From the NCBI RefSeq assembly GCF_002102265.1, contig NZ_LQPG01000019.1:1-64000 (forward strand): a DNA stretch of 64,000 bases. Direction: 5' to 3'. A program made the translations under genes and the position numbers. Below the pieces are notes generated by a model. That model did not search any database, was not told the origin of the DNA, and saw only the letters and a program-made list of their open reading frames with translations. Each line of letters begins with the position of its first letter. Within the stretch, counting starts at the first letter, position 1. The DNA comes from Mycolicibacter longobardus. Its GTDB lineage: Bacteria > Actinomycetota > Actinomycetes > Mycobacteriales > Mycobacteriaceae. Shown here piece after piece: positions 38,854-53,195 of the stretch.

Positions 38854-39534
38854 ATGCGGATCGGGATCGCCGGCGCTGGGGCGGTGGGGCGATCTGTCGC
38901 GCGAGAACTGATCGGCGACGGCCATCGGGTGCTGTTGATCGAGCGCAACCCGGCGCACTATCAGCCCCATATCGTCCCGGAGGCCGAGTGGCTGCTGGCC
39001 GACGCCTGCGAGCTGAGTGCACTGCAGGAATGCGGCATCGAGATCTGCGACGTGGTGATCGCCGCCACCGGGGATGACAAGTCGAACCTGGCCACCGCGT
39101 TGCTGGCCAAGGCGGAGTTCGGGGTGGCCCGGGTGGTGGCCCGGGTCAACAACGCCCGCAATGAGCCGCTGTTCACCGAGGAGTGGGGTATCGACGTGGC
39201 GGTCTCCACCCCGCGGGCGATGGTCGCGGCGGTGGAGGGCGCCATCGACGTCGGCCACCTGGTGCCGTTGATGGGCTTGCGGCGCAGTCAGGCCAGCCTG
39301 ACGAAACTGACCTTGCCCGAGCACAATCCGTTGGTCGGTCGACGGGTCTGTGACATTGCGCTGCCGGAGGGAGCCGCCCTGGTCGCGGTGCAGCGCGGTG
39401 AGACGGTCATCCTGCCGCGGGCGACCGAGGCACTGCAGGCCGGCGACGAGATGCTGTTCGCCGCGGCCAGCGGGGTGGAGGATCAGATCCGGGCGGTGGT
39501 ACACGGTGCTCCGGCCGGCAGAAGAACGCATTGA
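38854..39534 (+). CDS. TrkA-type potassium regulatory protein (Rv2692-like)
   Basis: A 226-residue protein with an RCK N-domain (MRIGIAGAGAVGRSVARELIGDGH, Rossmann loop GAGAVG at 7-12; VVIAATGDDKSN at about 70-81) and a TrkA-C domain (about 140-220). These subunits bind NAD(H) or nucleotides and gate K+ uptake channels. The pattern is close to M. tuberculosis Rv2692 (CeoC/TrkB), which there pairs with CeoB. Here it stands alone, divergent from an antiporter. ATG at 38854 has GGGGAG ahead; ATG at 38839 is an alternative. Confidence 0.87.
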   Translation: MRIGIAGAGAVGRSVARELIGDGHRVLLIERNPAHYQPHIVPEAEWLLADACELSALQECGIEICDVVIAATGDDKSNLATALLAKAEFGVARVVARVNNARNEPLFTEEWGIDVAVSTPRAMVAAVEGAIDVGHLVPLMGLRRSQASLTKLTLPEHNPLVGRRVCDIALPEGAALVAVQRGETVILPRATEALQAGDEMLFAAASGVEDQIRAVVHGAPAGRRTH

Positions 39535-39559
39535 TGCCGTGCCGCTGCGGTACAGACCC

Positions 39560-40474
39560 ATGACCATGGCACCGACCGATCAGGACGACGCCGGGAGCCT
39601 GGCCACCGGCGCCGGCGTCATCGCCACCGTGCTCGCGGCGGCACGGGCGGCGGCGGCCTCACGCGGGCTGATCAGCGACCCGTTCGCGGCGCCGCTGGTG
39701 CACAAGGTGGGCCTGGAGTTCTGCATTCGGGTGGCCGACGGCGACCTGGACATCAGCCGGCTCGGTAAAGACGGGGGATTTCCCCGGCTGGCGGAGTTCT
39801 CCGCGGCGCGCACCAAGTTCTTCGACGCGTTCTTCACCGACGCCGCCCGCGGCGGCATCCGCCAGGCGGTGATCCTGGGCTCGGGCCTGGACACCCGCGC
39901 CTACCGGCTGTGGTGGCCGGCCGAGACCATGGTCTATGAGGTCGACCATCCGCATGTGGTCGACTTCAAGACCTCCACCATGCGGGCCTGGGGCAGCGCG
40001 CCGAGCGCCAACCGCCGCGCGGTCGGCGTCGACCTGCGAGACGACTGGCCGGCGGCGCTGCGGCGGGTGGGTTTCGACGCCGCCGCACCCACCGCCTGGG
40101 TTATCGAGGGTCTGCTGGTCTGGTACGTCCCATCGGATGCGCAGAATCGCCTGCTGGACGGTGTCACCCGGCTCAGTGCTCCGGGCAGCCGGCTCGCCGC
40201 CGATCACGCGGTGCCGCCCAGCCGGCCGCAGGCGGTACACAACGAGTCCCTGGTCGAGCGCTGGCGCCGACGCGGCCTGAGCCTGACCGGGCCGGGACCG
40301 TTCTATTCCGGAGAACACACCGACGTGGTGCGGCATCTGAGCGAAAGCGGCTGGATCACCGTCCCGTCCGGGATCGCCGACCTGTTCGCCGCGGCGCGGC
40401 TGCCGAAGCTGTCCGTCCGTGAACTCGACGGGGCGCCGGCCGCCATCCGCTACCTCGCCGCTACCCGGCCATGA
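39560..40474 (+). CDS. SAM-dependent methyltransferase, mycobacterial leucine-carboxyl-methyltransferase-like family
   Basis: A 304-residue protein of a family greatly expanded in mycobacteria: SLATGAGVIATVLAAARAAAA and ISDPFAAPLV at the N-terminus, RTKFFDAFF, and the SAM motif QAVILGSGLDTRAYRL (about 92-107), then YEVDHPHVVDFK and WVIEGLLVWY. Substrates of these paralogues are unknown. ATG at 39560. It follows the TrkA-type gene by 25 bases and overlaps the convergent haem-binding gene by 14 bases. Confidence 0.88.
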   Translation: MTMAPTDQDDAGSLATGAGVIATVLAAARAAAASRGLISDPFAAPLVHKVGLEFCIRVADGDLDISRLGKDGGFPRLAEFSAARTKFFDAFFTDAARGGIRQAVILGSGLDTRAYRLWWPAETMVYEVDHPHVVDFKTSTMRAWGSAPSANRRAVGVDLRDDWPAALRRVGFDAAAPTAWVIEGLLVWYVPSDAQNRLLDGVTRLSAPGSRLAADHAVPPSRPQAVHNESLVERWRRRGLSLTGPGPFYSGEHTDVVRHLSESGWITVPSGIADLFAAARLPKLSVRELDGAPAAIRYLAATRP

Positions 40475-40853
40475 ATTCGGCGTAGGCCGAAGCCAGCCCG
40501 GGCGGAAGCACCGTGGTCTGGCACTGCCGTTGCGTCTCACCGATCGGCGCCAAGATGCCGCGCAGTTCGTAGTACTCGTGGGGGTGAGCGGTGAAGTAAC
40601 TGCGCATCTCGGCGGCGGCCTGCGGTCGCGGCTGGTTCATGGCCTGAGTCACCACGGCGTTGGCGCCGGGATGGCTGGCCAGATACTGCTGTGCCGAACC
40701 GGTCACCGAGTCGACGGTGTTGGACACCGCGGCCGGACTGCAGTCCGGTGCCGCGGATGCCGCGGGGGCGGCGACCACGGTGGCAGTGGCGGCACCCAGG
40801 AGACCGGCGCCGAGGCCGAGCCGCCGGAACATGGTGCTGGGGTTCTTCGACAT
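40461..40853 (-). CDS. Exported haem-binding protein (MHB family, Rv0203-like)
   Basis: A 130-residue secreted protein with a signal peptide ending AASA (about residue 34) and a small helical domain with two Cys (CSPAAVSNTVDSVTG and RQCQTT). Its pattern, including YLASHPGANAVVTQAM and MRSYFTAHPHEYYEL, matches the Rv0203-type haemophore that passes haem to MmpL3/MmpL11 in M. tuberculosis. ATG at 40853 is preceded by GGAAGGAAA. A palindrome about 120 bases upstream may be its operator. Confidence 0.8.
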   Translation of the reverse strand: MSKNPSTMFRRLGLGAGLLGAATATVVAAPAASAAPDCSPAAVSNTVDSVTGSAQQYLASHPGANAVVTQAMNQPRPQAAAEMRSYFTAHPHEYYELRGILAPIGETQRQCQTTVLPPGLASAYAEFMAG

Positions 40854-40968
40854 GGGGTTTCCTTCCGGGTGGGGAATCTGGAGCCCAAGGTACGCGCGGG
40901 CCAGGGGTGTCCCGCTGTGACGCTGAATGCGTTCTGTCGCAAGGTTTTCGGCACATGTTGACGATTCC

Positions 40969-40981
40969 GGACCTAAGGTCC
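40969..40981. promoter_or_regulatory. Palindrome GGACCT-A-AGGTCC upstream of haem-binding gene
   Basis: Exact 6-base arms around one base, 116 bases upstream of the haem-binding start. It does not match the IdeR iron-box consensus closely, so the regulator is unknown. The surrounding 40854-41026 region contains no gene. Confidence 0.4.
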
Positions 40982-41026
40982 ACAACTACGGATCTGATCG
41001 CTAAGGGCCGCCCTTAAACTGCCTGA

Positions 41027-41806
41027 TCAGCGCTTATCGGATTGTGACCTTCCACGTCTGCCCGCGCGGGCGATAGCGGCCTCGGCGGCCTCTTTGATCG
41101 GGCCGCGCCACACGTCGCCGTGACCGGGCGCCAGGATCTCGGTCTCCAGCAGGGCCAGTGCGCTCAGGCTGCGGAGGCTGTCGTCCTGGCTGTGGCTGAA
41201 CAGTGCCGGCAACAGCTGCGGTCCGGTGTGGGCCAGCACCGGGTGGCCGGTTATCAGGGCGTCACCGCTGGCCAGCACACCGTCGACCAGATACGAGCAG
41301 TGGCCGCGGGTATGACCGGGGGTGGGGATGGCCACCGGCTGACCGGGCAGGCTCGCGGCGATGTCTCCGGTCAGCGGTTGGGCAGACGGGATGCCCTCGC
41401 GGTTCAGGCCGCCGTTGCGCAGCACGTGCACGCTCCACAGCGCCCAACTCGGCCGCCACAGGTGCGGGGCCACCGCCAGCGGCGACGCCTGCTCCAGATA
41501 CTCACGTTTGGCGTGGCCCACTTCGTCGGCGTGGCAATAGACCGGTGTGCCGTGCGTTTTCGCGAGCCAGATCGCCGCGCCGAAATGGTCGACGTGGGCG
41601 TGGGTGAGCAACACCGCGCGCACATCGGCCGCGTGATAACCCAGCGCGCCCAGCGACGCCAGCACGTCGGTGCGGTCACCGGGATAGCCGGCGTCGATCA
41701 GCAGCACGCCGGTGTCGTCCGTCACCAACAGCCAGTTGACCGCCTCGCCGCGGGCCAGGTGCACCCGCTCGGTGACCGGAACGAGCTCGACCAACTTCTC
41801 GCCCAT
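41027..41806 (-). CDS. Metallo-beta-lactamase-fold hydrolase (Rv0406c-like)
   Basis: A 259-residue MBL-fold protein with the binuclear metal motif THAHVDHFG (about 68-76), a further His in TPGHTRGH (about 163-170), SGDALI (Asp ligand, about 180) and HGDV near the C-terminus. Such enzymes hydrolyse thioesters, phosphodiesters or lactones; the substrate cannot be deduced. ATG at 41806. It is divergent from fgd1 with a 43-base spacer, the same pairing as Rv0406c-Rv0407. Confidence 0.87.
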   Translation of the reverse strand: MGEKLVELVPVTERVHLARGEAVNWLLVTDDTGVLLIDAGYPGDRTDVLASLGALGYHAADVRAVLLTHAHVDHFGAAIWLAKTHGTPVYCHADEVGHAKREYLEQASPLAVAPHLWRPSWALWSVHVLRNGGLNREGIPSAQPLTGDIAASLPGQPVAIPTPGHTRGHCSYLVDGVLASGDALITGHPVLAHTGPQLLPALFSHSQDDSLRSLSALALLETEILAPGHGDVWRGPIKEAAEAAIARAGRRGRSQSDKR

Positions 41807-41849
41807 GCCCGTGAGTCTAGAAAGACGGTGGGAGTGTAGAAAAGGTGGA

Positions 41850-42860
41850 ATGGCGGAACTGAAACTGGGATACAAGGCATCGGCGGAGCAGTTCGGGCCG
41901 AGGGAACTCGTCGAGCTCGGTGTTGCCGCCGAAGCACACGGTATGGACAGCGCCACTGTCAGCGACCATTTCCAGCCCTGGCGGCACGAAGGCGGGCACG
42001 CCCCGTTCTCGCTGGCGTGGATGACCGCGGTCGGAGAGCGCACCAGCAGAATCCAGCTGGGCACCTCGGTGCTGACCCCGACGTTCCGGTACAACCCCGC
42101 CGTGGTCGCGCAGGCCTTCGCGACCATGAGCTGCCTGTATCCGCAGCGGATCTTCCTCGGCGTCGGCACCGGCGAGGCCCTCAACGAGATCGCCACCGGT
42201 TTCACCGGCCAGTGGCCCGAGTTCAAGGAACGCTTCGCCCGGCTGCGCGAGTCGGTACGGCTGATGCGCGCGCTGTGGCGGGGCGACCGGGTGGACTTCG
42301 AGGGTGACTACTACCAGCTCAAGGGCGCCTCGATCTACGACGTGCCGGAGGCCGGCGTGCCGGTCTACATCGCGGCCGGTGGGCCGGCGGTGGCAAAGTA
42401 CGCCGGGCGAGTCGGCGACGGCTTCATCTGCACCTCGGGCAAGGGCGAAGAGCTCTACACCGAGAAGCTGATGCCCGCCGTGCTGGAAGGCGCAGCCGCC
42501 GCGGAGCGCGACGCCGACGGGATCGACAAGATGATCGAGATCAAGATCTCCTACGACCCGGATCCCGATCTGGCGCTGAACAACACCCGGTTCTGGGCGC
42601 CGCTGTCGCTGACGGCCGAGCAGAAGCATTCCATCGACGACCCGATCGAGATGGAGAAGGCGGCCGACGCCCTGCCGATCGAGCAGATCGCCAAACGCTG
42701 GATCGTGGCCTCAGACCCCGACGAGGCCGTGGAACAGGTCGGCCAATACGTTCAGTGGGGCCTGAACCACCTGGTGTTCCACGCTCCCGGCCACGACCAG
42801 CGACGCTTCCTGGAGCTCTTCAAGTCCGACCTGGAGCCGCGGCTGCGTCGGCTGGGCTGA
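41850..42860 (+). CDS. fgd1: F420-dependent glucose-6-phosphate dehydrogenase
   Basis: A 336-residue bacterial-luciferase-fold enzyme that oxidises glucose 6-phosphate and reduces cofactor F420, feeding F420H2 reductases including those that activate nitroimidazole drugs. SDHFQPW (about 38-44), [23 protein letters not shown] is the F420-binding region (about 71-93), and [10 protein letters not shown] follows. Length is identical to Rv0407. ATG at 41850 follows AAAAGGTGG. In H37Rv pta-ackA follow; here ald does. Confidence 0.96.
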   Translation: MAELKLGYKASAEQFGPRELVELGVAAEAHGMDSATVSDHFQPWRHEGGHAPFSLAWMTAVGERTSRIQLGTSVLTPTFRYNPAVVAQAFATMSCLYPQRIFLGVGTGEALNEIATGFTGQWPEFKERFARLRESVRLMRALWRGDRVDFEGDYYQLKGASIYDVPEAGVPVYIAAGGPAVAKYAGRVGDGFICTSGKGEELYTEKLMPAVLEGAAAAERDADGIDKMIEIKISYDPDPDLALNNTRFWAPLSLTAEQKHSIDDPIEMEKAADALPIEQIAKRWIVASDPDEAVEQVGQYVQWGLNHLVFHAPGHDQRRFLELFKSDLEPRLRRLG

Positions 42861-42908
42861 CGGTGCGGCTTTCCAGGTGGTAACTCACGGACCGACGAGG
42901 AGTCCCTG

Positions 42909-44024
42909 ATGCGGGTCGGCATCCCCGCCGAGGTCAAGAACAACGAGTTCCGGGTGGCTATCACACCTGCCGGTGTCTCGGAGCTGGTCCGCCGCGGGCA
43001 CCGCGTCTTGGTGCAGGCCGGTGCCGGTGCGGGGTCGTCGATCGGTGATTCGGAGTTCAGATCCGCTGGTGCGCAGATCATCCCAGGCGCGGAAAGCATC
43101 TGGAGCGAGGCCGATCTGGTGCTGAAGGTGAAAGAGCCGGTCGAGCACGAGTACCCGATGATGCGGCCGAAGCAGGTTTTGTTCACCTATCTCCATCTGG
43201 CCGCGTCCCGGGCGTGCACAGCGGCGTTGCTCGACTCGGGCACCACGTCGATCGCCTACGAGACCGTACGCGCCGACGACGGTTCACTGCCGTTGCTCGC
43301 GCCCATGAGCGAGGTGGCCGGGCGGCTGGCGACACAGGTCGGCGCGTTCTACCTGATGACGCCGGCTGGGGGCCGCGGCGTCCTGATCGGCGGTGTGCCG
43401 GGTGCCCGTTCGGCTGAGGTCGTGGTGATCGGGGGCGGCACGGCGGGTTACAACGCAGCACGGGTCGCTGTCGGCATGGGTGCGGATGTGATCATCTTGG
43501 ATGTTGACCTGACCAGACTGCGGGACCTGGATGCCGCCTTCGACGGCCGCGTCCACACACAGTATTCGTCGGCATTGGACCTTGAAGCCGCAGTGCGGCG
43601 AGCCGACCTGGTTATCGGCGCGGTGCTGGTTCCGGGCGCCAAGGCGCCCAAGCTGGTCTCCAATTCAATTGTGGCGCAGATGAAACCAGGCTCGGTGGTG
43701 GTGGACGTCTCCATCGATCAGGGTGGCTGCTTCGAGGATTCGCGACCGACCACGCACGACGCGCCGACCTACACGGTTCACGACGCGCTCTTCTACTGCG
43801 TGACGAATATGCCCGGTGCGGTTCCGGGCACCTCGACCGTGGCACTGACCAACGCCACCATGCCGTATGTGATCAGTCTCGCCGACTCCGGATGGCGTAG
43901 GGCGTGTCAGGCCGATGTCGCGTTGGCGCGAGGACTCACCACCCACGATGGCGCGCTGTTGAATCAGCAAGTCGCAGAAGCCCTGAGCCTGCCGTTCACC
44001 GAACCGGAGACGGTGCTGACGTAG
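42909..44024 (+). CDS. ald: Alanine dehydrogenase
   Basis: A 371-residue NAD-dependent enzyme interconverting alanine and pyruvate, and often also glyoxylate and glycine; it is induced by low oxygen in mycobacteria. MRVGIPAEVKNNEFRVAITPAG (1-22) is the family start, YLHLAA carries the catalytic His (about 96), GGGTAGYNAARVA (about 176-188) binds NAD, and IDQGGCFE (about 270) follows. ATG at 42909 has CGAGGAG ahead. In M. tuberculosis ald (Rv2780) lies elsewhere, so its position after fgd1 is a difference. Confidence 0.95.
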   Translation: MRVGIPAEVKNNEFRVAITPAGVSELVRRGHRVLVQAGAGAGSSIGDSEFRSAGAQIIPGAESIWSEADLVLKVKEPVEHEYPMMRPKQVLFTYLHLAASRACTAALLDSGTTSIAYETVRADDGSLPLLAPMSEVAGRLATQVGAFYLMTPAGGRGVLIGGVPGARSAEVVVIGGGTAGYNAARVAVGMGADVIILDVDLTRLRDLDAAFDGRVHTQYSSALDLEAAVRRADLVIGAVLVPGAKAPKLVSNSIVAQMKPGSVVVDVSIDQGGCFEDSRPTTHDAPTYTVHDALFYCVTNMPGAVPGTSTVALTNATMPYVISLADSGWRRACQADVALARGLTTHDGALLNQQVAEALSLPFTEPETVLT

Positions 44025-44218
44025 CAGAACCGTTGTCAGGCGTAGCCGCAGCTGGGATCGGGCGCGTCCTGAAACAGCGGGGCGTCGATCGGTACGCACG
44101 ACCGAGTTCGAATCGCCAGCAACGGTTTTGGTGTCGACGAGGTACTCCTGGGAAACGGGGTGTTCGCCGGGAATCGATCGGTCTCCATCGGGCGCACATC
44201 ATTGCCATAGAGGTTCCA
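44025..44218. other. Intergenic region between convergent ald and lipoprotein genes
   Basis: 194 bases without a convincing gene or stem-loop. It is less GC-rich than its neighbours and may be remnant sequence of a rearrangement at this junction. Confidence 0.35.
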
Positions 44219-44635
44219 TCAGCCGGAGGCTTTGATCTCGGCTGGGATGTCCTTGACAGTCTGGGGGTTCATCCATGTCTTTGTCCAAGTGCCGTCAGGG
44301 TTTCTGTCCACGTGAGCGGTGCCGACATCGCTGGACAGCAACCATAATTGGTCTGTGTTGGACAACCATGTGATCCCGACGCCATGTCGGGTGCTGTAGG
44401 TCTCCGTGTCACGGAACACTTCCTTGCCGAACTTGTCTTGAATGACCGCGACCCATGTCGCTACGCCGTTTTCCTCGGGGCCGTGGTCGGCCAGCGCCGT
44501 ATAAGAGCCGGAAGGAGACATCTTGGGTTGTCCAGGCTGGACGAAGCGGTCGTTAGTGCGGTCGGACTTGCCGAACAGGCCACAGGCAGCAACCAGTGCC
44601 GCTACTGCGACTACGCCAATTGCGCCTTTGATCAT
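44219..44635 (-). CDS. Putative lipoprotein of unknown function
   Basis: A 138-residue protein with a short signal peptide and lipobox VAAC (Cys18), so it is probably anchored on the outer membrane leaflet side. The mature part looks like an all-beta small domain: SGSYTALADHG, WVAVIQDKFGKEVFRDTETYS, WLSNTDQLWLLSSDVG. Its ATG overlaps, in ATGA, the stop that the preceding WXG-like gene would have if its frameshift were corrected, so the two were probably coupled. Function unknown. Confidence 0.75.
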   Translation of the reverse strand: MIKGAIGVVAVAALVAACGLFGKSDRTNDRFVQPGQPKMSPSGSYTALADHGPEENGVATWVAVIQDKFGKEVFRDTETYSTRHGVGITWLSNTDQLWLLSSDVGTAHVDRNPDGTWTKTWMNPQTVKDIPAEIKASG

Positions 44636-44657
44636 GGTGCTGGATATCCCTCTACCT

Positions 44658-45014
44658 TCAAGACGTTGCCTGCGTCGTCGGCTTCGCGAAAGTCCTCGCG
44701 TTCGGCGTCATTGACGCCGACAGCACCAGTCCCTTGTTGCTCTGTTGGGCCTGCGCGCCGCGGGTGGCGATCGCGGCCGCAGTGCGCAGCATGTCGGCCG
44801 GGCCGTGGACTACCACCACGTCAGCGGCGGCGCGGTGCTGGAAGGCTTGCGCTCCGCCGCCACTCCACGGAGTGCCGCCGGGGCGCACCGAGGCGTCGCG
44901 GACTTCGGTGAACGCGGCTTCCCAGGTGTTGGCTAGGTTGGTCCAGGTGGCGGCGCTGCTTGCAAGGTAGTCCCAGTTGGCGTCCTCGATCTGCGTCAGC
45001 GTCGGAAACGTCAT
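44658..45014 (-). CDS. WXG100-like (ESX-type) protein with probable 3' frameshift
   Basis: A 118-residue helical protein resembling the N-terminal parts of ESX-associated proteins: DANWDYLASSAATWTNLANTWEAAFTEV, a turn with W50-S51-G52, and a second helix with QAFQHRAA. The last 18 residues (from about 100, SMTPNARTF...) look out of character. One added base near 44715 restores a frame reading AVNDAEREDFREADDAG and ending at TGA 44634-44632, which overlaps the lipoprotein ATG; that gives a 127-residue protein. Either a sequencing error or a recent mutation is likely. Confidence 0.65.
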   Translation of the reverse strand: MTFPTLTQIEDANWDYLASSAATWTNLANTWEAAFTEVRDASVRPGGTPWSGGGAQAFQHRAAADVVVVHGPADMLRTAAAIATRGAQAQQSNKGLVLSASMTPNARTFAKPTTQATS

Positions 45015-45020
45015 CGTGGG

Positions 45021-45100
45021 CTACCTCGGCGTCCCGAGACCGCTGGCGTCGCCGTCGATACCGGAGCCAGCAGCGCGTGAAGGCTTTCCATCCCGACCCA

Positions 45101-45101
<1 letters not shown>
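45021..45101 (-). CDS. Possible 26-residue small protein coupled to pknG
   Basis: Its ATG (45101-45099) overlaps the pknG TGA as TGATG, and it reads 26 codons to a TAG seven bases before the WXG-like start. It is basic at first, then Gly/Asp-rich. Only the overlap supports it; it may simply be a spacer that keeps ribosomes moving to the next gene. Confidence 0.25.
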
Positions 45102-49694
<4,593 letters not shown>

Positions 49695-49858
49695 GTCTGT
49701 TCAGACTCCATCCCTGCGGCTGCTCGCGACACCAACGATAGTAAAGGAATTCTAAGAGTGCAGGTGTCGTCCACGCCGCCCGTCGCAACGGTTGTTGCCG
49801 AAAACGACGCGTGATCTCGCCACAACCGAGACCTTGCCTGTCCCGATACGCTTCCAGC

Positions 49859-50320
49859 GTGCGTGGTGACGGCGATGGATGGGCGTTCTCCGATACCGGC
49901 GCCCGCTTCTGGGGACGGCACGGCGCGGCGGGTCTGCTGCTGCGGGCACCCCGTCCCGACGGCTCCCGCACCGTGCTGCTGCAGCATCGCGCCTGGTGGA
50001 GTCATCAAGGCGGCACCTGGGCGCTGCCCGGCGGCGCCCGCGACAGCCACGAGACCGCCGAAGAGGCCGCCATCCGCGAGGCGCAGGAGGAGGCCGGCGT
50101 GCCCGCCGATCGGATCGTCGTGCGCGCGGCGGTGGTGACCGCGTCGGCCAGCGGCACCACCTGGACCTACACCACCGTGGTGGCCGACGCCGACGAACTG
50201 CTCCCGGTGGTGCCCAACGGGGAGAGCACCGAACTGCGGTGGGTCGACGAGCATGAGGTGGCCGGGCTGCCGCTGCACCCCGGCTTCGCCGCCAGCTGGG
50301 AGTCGCTGCGCGGGGTCTGA
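49859..50320 (+). CDS. mutT3: Nudix hydrolase MutT3
   Basis: A 153-residue Nudix enzyme that removes oxidised nucleotides such as 8-oxo-dGTP. The Nudix box GGARDSHETAEEAAIREAQEEAGV (split as GGARDSHETAEE and AAIREAQEEAGV; about 59-82) fits G-x5-E-x7-REUXEEXGU. The body is close to Rv0413, which has extra N- and C-terminal residues. GTG at 49859 is the first sensible start (VRGDGDGW); a longer one is possible but unsupported. It is divergent from glnX and convergent with thiE. Confidence 0.85.
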   Translation: MRGDGDGWAFSDTGARFWGRHGAAGLLLRAPRPDGSRTVLLQHRAWWSHQGGTWALPGGARDSHETAEEAAIREAQEEAGVPADRIVVRAAVVTASASGTTWTYTTVVADADELLPVVPNGESTELRWVDEHEVAGLPLHPGFAASWESLRGV

Positions 50321-50342
50321 CCCCGGCCGCGACGTTCCGGCT

Positions 50343-50406
50343 CGCCGAACGTGTACTCAGCGCGAGAAAATGCCGGGCAAATCGCGGGCTCAGTGCACGT
50401 TCGGCG
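50343..50406. terminator. Palindrome between convergent mutT3 and thiE genes
   Basis: CGCCGAACGTG (50343-50353) pairs exactly with CACGTTCGGCG (50396-50406), and inner bases (GCGCGA/TCGCGG) pair in part. It lies between convergent stops and could terminate both transcripts. Its outer sequence looks like a dispersed mycobacterial palindromic repeat. Confidence 0.6.
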
Positions 50407-50415
50407 CGGCCAGGC

Positions 50416-51093
50416 TCAGCGCGCGGCGAGCCCGGCCCGCAAGGCCGCCGCCGCAGCCCGCGGATCCTCGGCGGCGGTGATCGCCCGCACCACCACCACC
50501 CGGTGGGCGCCGGCGGCCAGCACCTGCGGCAACCGCTCGACGTCGATGCCGCCGATGGCGAACCACGGCTTGGCGGCGCGCCGATCCGTGGCGAATCGCA
50601 CCAGGTCCAGACCCGGCGCCGGTCTGCCCGGTTTGGTGGGGGTGGGCCAGCACGGTCCGGTGCAGAAGTAGTCGACCGGTTCGGCCATCGCGGCGCTGAC
50701 CTGGTCGGGGTCGTGGGCGGACCGGCCGATCAGTACGTCGGGCCCGATGATCTCGCGGGCCACCGGCAGCGGGAGATCGTCCTGGCCCAGGTGCAGTACG
50801 TCGGCCCCCGCGGCCCGGGCGATGTCGGCGCGGTCGTTGACCGCCAGCAGCGCCCCGTGCCGGCGCGCGGCGTCGGCCAGGATCTCGCAGGCCGCCAGCT
50901 CGCCGCGGGCTTCCAGGGGACCGAACCGCTGCTCGCCCGGGGAACCCTTGTCGCGCAGCTGGATGATGTCCACCCCGCCGGCCAGTGCGGCGTCGGCGAA
51001 CTCGGCCAGATCACCGCGTTCCCGGCGGGCATCGGTGCACAGGTAGAGCCGGGCATCACCCAGGCGGGTCAGACGGTCGGAGCGTTTGTGCAC
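50416..51093 (-). CDS. thiE: Thiamine-phosphate synthase
   Basis: A 225-residue TIM-barrel enzyme joining HMP-PP and the thiazole phosphate to make thiamine phosphate. Signatures: [53 protein letters not shown] and the phosphate-binding [11 protein letters not shown] and AIGGI. GTG at 51093 is preceded by a TACCGT hexamer at leaderless distance. It is divergent from thiO with 57 bases between, in the Rv0414c-Rv0415 order. Confidence 0.96.
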   Translation of the reverse strand: MHKRSDRLTRLGDARLYLCTDARRERGDLAEFADAALAGGVDIIQLRDKGSPGEQRFGPLEARGELAACEILADAARRHGALLAVNDRADIARAAGADVLHLGQDDLPLPVAREIIGPDVLIGRSAHDPDQVSAAMAEPVDYFCTGPCWPTPTKPGRPAPGLDLVRFATDRRAAKPWFAIGGIDVERLPQVLAAGAHRVVVVRAITAAEDPRAAAAALRAGLAAR

Positions 51094-51150
51094 ACCGCGA
51101 CGGTAGCGGCTAGCTTGGTGAGTTGACACCCAGGTGGAAGGGAGCCGCAC

Positions 51151-52163
51151 ATGCCCGGGCCCTCGCTCGGTTCGCTGGCCGTGATCGGCGGCGGCGTCAT
51201 CGGGCTGTCGGTCGCTCGGCAGGCCGCCCGCGCCGGGTGGACGGTGCGCGTGCACCGCACCGCCGAGCACGGTGCGTCCTGGGTGGCCGGCGGAATGCTG
51301 GCCCCGCACAGCGAGGGCTGGCCCGGCGAGGAACAGCAGCTGCGGTTGGGGCTGCGCTCCCTGGAGTTGTGGCATGACTTCCTCCAGGGGCTGCCGGACC
51401 ATGTCGTCACCGCGCGCGAATCGCTGGTGGTGGCCGCCGACCGGGCCGACGCCGCCGACCTACGCACCGTCGCCGACTGGCTGTCCGGGCAGGGCCATCC
51501 GGTGCGCTGGGAGTCCGACGCCCGCGACGTCGAACCGCTGCTGGCCGCCGGCATCCGGCACGGTTTTTCCGCCCCCACCGAGCTGGCTGTCGACAACCGT
51601 GCCGTGGTCACCGCCCTGATCGGCGCCTGCGAGGAACTCGGCGTGACGTGGGCGCCCCCGGTGGGTGATCTGGCCGAGGTGGTGGACGACGATGCCGTGG
51701 TGATCGCCAACGGCATCGACGCCCCGGCGCTCTGGCCCGGGCTGGCGATCCGGCCGGTCAAGGGGGAAGTGCTGCGGCTGCGCTGGCGCAAGGGCTGCCT
51801 GCCGCCGCCGCGACGGGTGATCCGGGCCCGGGTGCACGGCCGGGCGGTGTATCTGGTGCCGCGTCCCGACGGCGTGGTGGTGGGAGCCACCCAGTACGAG
51901 CACGGCCGCGACACCGCCCCGGCGGTGTCGGGGGTGCGCGACCTGCTCGACGACGCCTGCGCCCTGGTCCCGGCACTGGGGGAGTACGAGCTGGCCGAGT
52001 GCGCCGCCGGCCTGCGGCCGATGACACCGGATAACCTGCCGCTGGTGCAACGTCTCGACGAACGGACGTATATCGCCGCGGGTCACGGCCGCAACGGTTT
52101 TCTGCTGGCGCCGTGGACCGCCGAACAGGTTGTCTGCGAACTACTTCCGGTTGGAGTACGGCA

Positions 52164-52167
<4 letters not shown>
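51151..52167 (+). CDS. thiO: Glycine oxidase ThiO
   Basis: A 338-residue flavoenzyme that oxidises glycine to dehydroglycine for the thiazole ring. The FAD motif [18 protein letters not shown] (12-29), a second [11 protein letters not shown] segment (about 47-57), and C-terminal [13 protein letters not shown] with [11 protein letters not shown] support this. ATG at 51151 has GGAAGGGAG ahead. Its stop overlaps the thiS ATG. Confidence 0.93.
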
Positions 52168-53115
<948 letters not shown>

Positions 53116-53195
53116 TGCGCACCGAGTGTGAGTATCGCGACGCCTCGGCGGCGTGTTGCGTCGCCAGATTCACCCCTCGGCGGAGGTAGACGAGC

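Noticed and set aside
51094..51150. TPP riboswitch between thiE and thiO
   Set aside because: Only 57 bases, without the conserved CUGAGA or ACCUGA elements. A riboswitch upstream of thiC would be outside the window.
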